From assembly GCA_944392315.1 (NCBI GenBank), contig CALXWH010000020.1:29920-93919 (forward strand): 64,000 nt of DNA, in the 5' to 3' direction. The translations under genes were made by a program, and so were the position numbers. Below are positions 60,604 through 64,000 of the stretch, one piece after another. The notes under the pieces were generated by a model. That model was not told where the DNA came from, ran no database searches, and worked only from the letters and a program-made list of their open reading frames with translations. Numbering within the stretch: the stretch's first letter is position 1; the number at the start of each line of letters is the position of its first letter. Source of the DNA: an uncultured Alphaproteobacteria bacterium. GTDB lineage: Bacteria; Pseudomonadota; Alphaproteobacteria; RF32; CAG-239.

Positions 60604-61492
60604 AAGTGTTTTTAATAAAATTTTCTGCTAGTAACACATAATCTGGATTGATTTCAAATCCGATATAATTGCCGCCACAAAGTTTTGTAACAAAGCATTC
60701 AGAACCACTGCCTACGAAAGGTATTACAACATTGAAATTCATATTTTGTGGTTTTGATGCTTTTATTAACTTTTCTGTTAAAATTAGAGGTTTTTGTGTT
60801 GGATGTATAATGATATTATGGTTTTCGTGAATTTTTCTTTCTTGGGGTAAGATCAATTTGTGGCAATCTTTGCAATATATTGCTCTTTGTGTTAAGGCGG
60901 CGCCTCCGGCTAATGTTGAAATATTAAAGACGTCACGGGGTAGAGCCCCATTTGGATGGGCTGTATATATAGTCTCCTTATCGCCTTTTGAAAATCTACT
61001 TTTCGTGGAAGTTCTTGTTTTTCCGGCTGAATTTCTTAAAAAGTTCTCCGTATATGGTTCCCTTACATCATCGCGATTAAATATGGGTTTATCTTTCCAG
61101 ATACAAAGTATAGATTCGTGACTTCTCTGCCAAAAATTTAATGAGGGAACATTTTTATTAGTATAATGCCATACTAACCATCTTTGCTTATTCATATCTA
61201 TTAATGTTGATATATGAGCAAGTATTTCACTGAAACCATATATATACATAGTTCCAGAGGGTTTTAAAATTCTGAAACACTCGTCAATCCATTGTTTCGC
61301 CCAAATTTTATATTCAGCTAGAGGTAATTTATCGGTGTTATTTCCAAAATTCATACCAATGTTATAGGGAGGATCAATAATAATTATGTCAGCACAGTTA
61401 TTTTCAAGCTTTTTTAAGCCATAAATGCAATCCATATTATAAATTTCATTCCATACTATGTTTTCGTTGCTATACAAATCTATTGCTTCCAT
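60572..61492 (-). CDS. DNA N6-adenine or N4-cytosine methyltransferase, beta class
   Basis: 306 residues. Catalytic motif IIIDPPYNIGMNFG near residue 37 precedes the SAM-binding motif VIPFVGSGSE near 265, the order of the beta class (RsrI/MboII type). HPTQKPLILTEKLI lies before the latter. A small insert, YCKDCHKLILPQERKIHENH near 222, may be a zinc finger contributing to DNA recognition. GAGGAAA precedes the ATG. It modifies the host at the site cut by the 59908 enzyme. Converging arrangement with its own promoter lets methylation start first. Confidence 0.9.
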   Translation of the reverse strand: MEAIDLYSNENIVWNEIYNMDCIYGLKKLENNCADIIIIDPPYNIGMNFGNNTDKLPLAEYKIWAKQWIDECFRILKPSGTMYIYGFSEILAHISTLIDMNKQRWLVWHYTNKNVPSLNFWQRSHESILCIWKDKPIFNRDDVREPYTENFLRNSAGKTRTSTKSRFSKGDKETIYTAHPNGALPRDVFNISTLAGGAALTQRAIYCKDCHKLILPQERKIHENHNIIIHPTQKPLILTEKLIKASKPQNMNFNVVIPFVGSGSECFVTKLCGGNYIGFEINPDYVLLAENFIKNTFICQNTELNL

Positions 61493-61576
61493 AAATTTCC
61501 TCTTTATTTACTTTTCAATTTTGGGATTAACAAGTTTATATTGAGTAGGTATTCATTAACATTTTCTATTGGTGTA

Positions 61577-61605
61577 CTTATAAATCCTCTTTAAAATTCT
61601 TTCAA
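61577..61605 (-). promoter_or_regulatory. Promoter of the methyltransferase gene
   Basis: On the minus strand TTGAAA, 17-base spacer, TATAAG, 85 bases before the ATG. Confidence 0.55.
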
Positions 61606-61661
61606 TAATGAAAGGTGTTTATTAACATTATTTAGATGAAACATATGCTTTAGTATATAGT

Positions 61662-61748
61662 ATGGAGAATATTAAGAACTTGGCTCAGGTTAATGTGATT
61701 TCTAATGCCTTTACTCGGGTAAAACATTTCTTCGGTATAAGGGCTTAA
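61662..61748 (+). CDS. Small ORF or gene-end remnant, 28 residues
   Basis: ATG to TAA with the segment FTRVKHFFGIRA, followed 21 bases later by a good terminator of the family type. It may be a small gene or the truncated 3' end of a gene cut by the RM island. No ribosome site is evident. Confidence 0.25.
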   Translation: MENIKNLAQVNVISNAFTRVKHFFGIRA

Positions 61749-61769
61749 CTTATCGTTTAATCTCGTTAA

Positions 61770-61806
61770 AAAACACTCGTTTCCTTTATGGAACGGGTGT
61801 TTTTTT
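61770..61806 (+). terminator. Terminator at the right side of the RM island
   Basis: AACACTCGTTTCC pairs with GGAACGGGTGTT and is followed by T7. It resembles the terminators of the propeller paralogues (AACACTCTTTC type), suggesting that it once ended a similar gene. Confidence 0.8.
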
Positions 61807-61842
61807 GTGAGTTTAGCGTGGGAGGTTATAGGGAAAACTCGT

Positions 61843-61920
61843 GGACGGAAATGTTGACAAATAGGTTTTCCTTGTTATACTGGCGGCAGTGAAATTTATT
61901 ATTCTAACTAAAACCTATAA
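61843..61920 (+). promoter_or_regulatory. Promoter and leader of the 61923 gene
   Basis: TTGACA (61854), 16-base spacer, TATACT (61876), then GGCGG and TTTATTATTCTAAC. Direct repeat of 59500-59578. Confidence 0.75.
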
Positions 61921-61922
61921 CT

Positions 61923-62847
61923 ATGGATGTATTAAAACAAAAATTAAACGATATCGGATCATGTATCAGGTATCCATTCTATTTCTTTGAAGACGGTTCT
62001 TTTTCGCATACTTTCGTGTGCGGTAAAATGAACGCTTGTCTTGTGGTCAAAGGTGCGTTTGCCGAAAGCGATAAATGCTTTTTTGCAAGCCCTGAAGTCG
62101 CTTCAACGTCTGAAATTAAAGCTATAGAGAAAAGCTGGACACAAAATTCTGTGGTGCCGAGTACGGTTAATTGGTTCAAAAAATATCTGAATGATATTGG
62201 CTCTGTGCTTAATTATCCGTTCTATGTCTTTGATGACGGTGCTTATGCTAAAACTAAAACTAAAACTAAAACTAAAACTAAAACTAAAACAGCCACTCTT
62301 GGTAGTAAACAGGCGGTCTTATACGTTAAACAGCCTTTTACTTCGGTTGAAGGTGAGAGCTCGTTCTTTTCACCTGATGGGAAGAGAGTTTTGCAATTTA
62401 ATGAGGATTTGAAAAAACTCAAAAAGCAAAGAGAACTTCAAAAAACAGAATTGCAACAGATTATGTTTCGGATGCTTGCTTCCCGAAAAATTTCTGATGA
62501 ACAAATGCTTCGTGTTATTGATGCCGGACGATTGGATTTGCTGGTTGATTATTTTAAAAGGGTTGATTGCAACTCTATTTATTTGACTTATCCAAAGTCT
62601 TTGCGGATGTTGGTGAAGGCCGATAATAGCGAGTTTTGGTCTAAGTTTCATTGGTCAACCTTGTGCAGACTCTTGGAAAGAAAATTCTGCATTACGAGTT
62701 GCGGCGGGAGATAAACTTCTGGAGGTAAAGGATATTTATGCGACATATTGCGGCTCTGTGGTTATCTGTAATGTTGAGAGTATGACGTGGAAATATCCCT
62801 CCGGTTTGACTACGCAAGAGAATTATTTACTTATCTTAAAACGCTGA
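61923..62847 (+). pseudogene. Repeat-bearing gene interrupted by a frameshift
   Basis: The first frame encodes 263 residues and stops at 62714. Coding character continues in the +1 frame from about 62683 to a TGA at 62847 (55 codons: NSALRVAAGDKLLEV and on). Removing one A from the AAAA at 62681-62684 joins them into a protein of about 307 residues. Two related N-terminal modules occur (IGSCIRYPFYFFEDGSF and IGSVLNYPFYVFDDGAY), the second interrupted by a Lys-Thr repeat. The C-terminus is helical. There is no Shine-Dalgarno site, as in the propeller genes. It could be a real pseudogene, a slippage site or a sequencing error. Confidence 0.65.
62250..62291 (+). repeat. Hexanucleotide microsatellite, 7 units
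   Basis: AAAACT repeated six times plus AAAACA, encoding Lys-Thr seven times. Slippage would change protein length by two residues per unit without a frameshift. Confidence 0.95.
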
Positions 62848-62853
62848 TAGATG

Positions 62854-62886
62854 AAAAGCCTTGTTCGGAAACGTGCAGGGCTTTTT
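62854..62886 (+). terminator. Terminator of the 61923 gene
   Basis: AAAGCCTTG pairs with CAGGGCTTT, followed by a T-rich tail. It overlaps the stop codon of the converging lipoprotein gene. Confidence 0.65.
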
Positions 62887-63229
62887 ATTTTTGATTTATT
62901 TTATGACCTTGTTTATCAATATAAAACCACGCGTCACTCGCCCAAAAATGGTATTCGCCTTGTGAATTTTCTACGGCTTTGGGGGCGCCTTTATATGTTA
63001 CTTTGGCTTTACCATTTTCAAACGGATATCCATAGGCAAATTGTGGCTCAATTAAGACTTTTCCGTCCGGTGTGGCGTAACCGATTTTTTTACTTTTTTT
63101 ATCAACAATGCGGATGGTGCCGTCTTTTACATAATCATCACCGTTATCGTACTGATAAATCGTGTAGGACTTATTTAGACTGCAAGCGGTGCAAAGCCAT
63201 AGGGCTAAAAGAAAAATTTTATTCTTCAT
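62885..63229 (-). CDS. WG-repeat lipoprotein
   Basis: 114 residues. The signal ends in LCTAC (Cys 16), so it is a lipoprotein. The mature part holds one clear WG-type repeat (IGYATPDGKVLIEPQFAYGY, then PFENGKAKV) and a second degenerate one (WFYIDKQGHKI). WG repeats form propeller-like binding surfaces. AAAGGA precedes the ATG at 63229; the frame is open upstream without a site. Confidence 0.75.
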   Translation of the reverse strand: MKNKIFLLALWLCTACSLNKSYTIYQYDNGDDYVKDGTIRIVDKKSKKIGYATPDGKVLIEPQFAYGYPFENGKAKVTYKGAPKAVENSQGEYHFWASDAWFYIDKQGHKINQK

Positions 63230-63312
63230 TTCTTTCCTTTCGGTGGTCTTGTTTGACGTTAGTTTGGAGTTTGGCATATTTGTACAAATTTTCAAGTTGA
63301 TTGTTTGTTTTT

Positions 63313-63762
63313 CTAATATCTTATCCTTGTTTGGAGATTCTTAGGGGCAGATAAATGAATGCCTCCTTCTATAATTGGATGGTCATAGTTATCTATGAAG
63401 AAGTTTTTTATCGTATGCGATTTTTTAAATCCGCACTTTTCATAAAAAGGAATTGTTGTTGGACTATCACCGGTTCCGACTTGTAGGATAGAGTGACTTT
63501 CTTTATATTCTTTCTTAATCCACTCAATCAATGCTTTACCATAGCCCATGCCCTGATATTCAGGCAATACGGCGATGTTCTTGATTTCTAAAATGTCATC
63601 GGTTTCGCTTGTGACAACACACTCGGCTTTGATGCCGTTATCATCAAGCACATACATTGTGCCTCTTTCAAGATAGCGGTCTATCATATCTTCTTGTTCA
63701 TCGGCTAAAAGTAATAAATCAAGATATCGTTTTTTTTCTTTTATGACTTTGTATATTCTCAC
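63313..63762 (-). CDS. GNAT family acetyltransferase
   Basis: 149 residues. The acetyl-CoA loop is IAVLPEYQGMGYGKALIEWI near residue 63 (Q-x-x-G-x-G), preceded by the ILEIKN strand and followed by PTTIPFYEKCGFKKSH near 102, the usual C-terminal signature. A small-molecule or peptide N-acetyltransferase; substrate unknown. Confidence 0.85.
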   Translation of the reverse strand: MRIYKVIKEKKRYLDLLLLADEQEDMIDRYLERGTMYVLDDNGIKAECVVTSETDDILEIKNIAVLPEYQGMGYGKALIEWIKKEYKESHSILQVGTGDSPTTIPFYEKCGFKKSHTIKNFFIDNYDHPIIEGGIHLSAPKNLQTRIRY

Positions 63763-63847
63763 TCTTATTTCCTTATAAATATTTTTTAATGAATTATAGA
63801 GCTTTCTTGATGCCGTGCAAGTCTTATTTATGGTTAGTATTTAATTC

Positions 63848-63876
63848 TTGAAAAAGTGAATGATATCTGCTATGAT
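63848..63876 (+). promoter_or_regulatory. Strong candidate promoter at the window end
   Basis: TTGAAA, 17-base spacer, TATGAT. Confidence 0.6.
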
Positions 63877-63953
63877 AGATATACTTACATTATCATTATG
63901 TTTAATCAAGAGGATCCGGTCATATAAGCCTCTCAAAATATTCCGGTATAATT

Positions 63954-64000
63954 ATGGATGAAAAAACTATAATTTTTATCTTGCTTGGAATTTGTGCCTT
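63954..64000 (+). CDS. Start of a gene cut by the window end
   Basis: ATG at 63954 opens a frame beginning MDEKTIIFILLGICA that runs to the last base. The hydrophobic start suggests a membrane or exported protein. A promoter lies about 80 bases upstream, but no Shine-Dalgarno site is evident. Confidence 0.35.
   Translation, partial: MDEKTIIFILLGICA

Overview
The window looks like chromosome of a free-living, probably anaerobic, alphaproteobacterium. Support: a Ppx/GppA gene next to rlmE, ComM, TolB, PagP (so a lipid A outer membrane) and HydF, the [FeFe]-hydrogenase maturase, which points to anaerobic hydrogen metabolism. I think of the uncultured gut relatives of Rhodospirillales, but the species cannot be fixed from sequence alone. 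Housekeeping genes have moderate GC and good Shine-Dalgarno sites. Several accessory blocks are much more AT-rich.

Layout. 0.2-2.8 kb: ppx/gppA, rlmE and a membrane protein. 2.8-4.3 kb: gene-free repeat field. 4.3-4.8 kb: a small HTH regulator behind a structured leader RNA. 5.1-7.5 kb: two AT-rich phage-like genes converging on tRNA-Thr. 7.7-18.5 kb: yqgE, a DsbD-like protein without a C-terminal CxxC, hydF, a histone-like membrane protein, a Nudix hydrolase and pgi. 22.8-31.9 kb: amidase, tolB, trmJ, cysE, a hydrolase and small membrane proteins. 37-48 kb: PHP phosphatase, pagP, gpt, DUF1015, tRNA-Arg, PBP1A, crcB. 48-59 kb: mutL, a lipoprotein, comM and a secreted inactive-protease-like protein. 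59.5-61.8 kb: a Type II restriction-modification island. 62-64 kb: a frameshifted gene, a WG-repeat lipoprotein, a GNAT enzyme and the start of one further gene.

Two home-grown paralogous families dominate the accessory content. (1) Six cytoplasmic leucine-rich-repeat-like proteins (genes at 15436, 19420, 21214, 45112, 50696, 51892). They share an N-terminal domain, 41-residue repeat units (absent in the 15436 member, which has more ordinary LRRs) and, in five, a C-terminal cap with a WKG motif. Five of the six genes have a recognisable promoter with a TATTCT -10 box and a 17-bp spacer; the sixth (51892) is translationally coupled to 50696. Two members sit in a duplicated intergenic plus gene cassette (18.5-21.1 and 44.1-46.7 kb). 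The spacers carry hairpins with a conserved TGTAC/GTACA inner stem and variable but self-complementary outer arms. (2) Three tandem beta-propeller-like proteins (32183, 33969, 35484), each with its own promoter and terminator. The gene at 61923 has a similar leader. The restriction-modification island lies between two copies of that gene's promoter/leader, which suggests it replaced or split a family member.

I found no CRISPR array, no rRNA and no intact insertion sequence.
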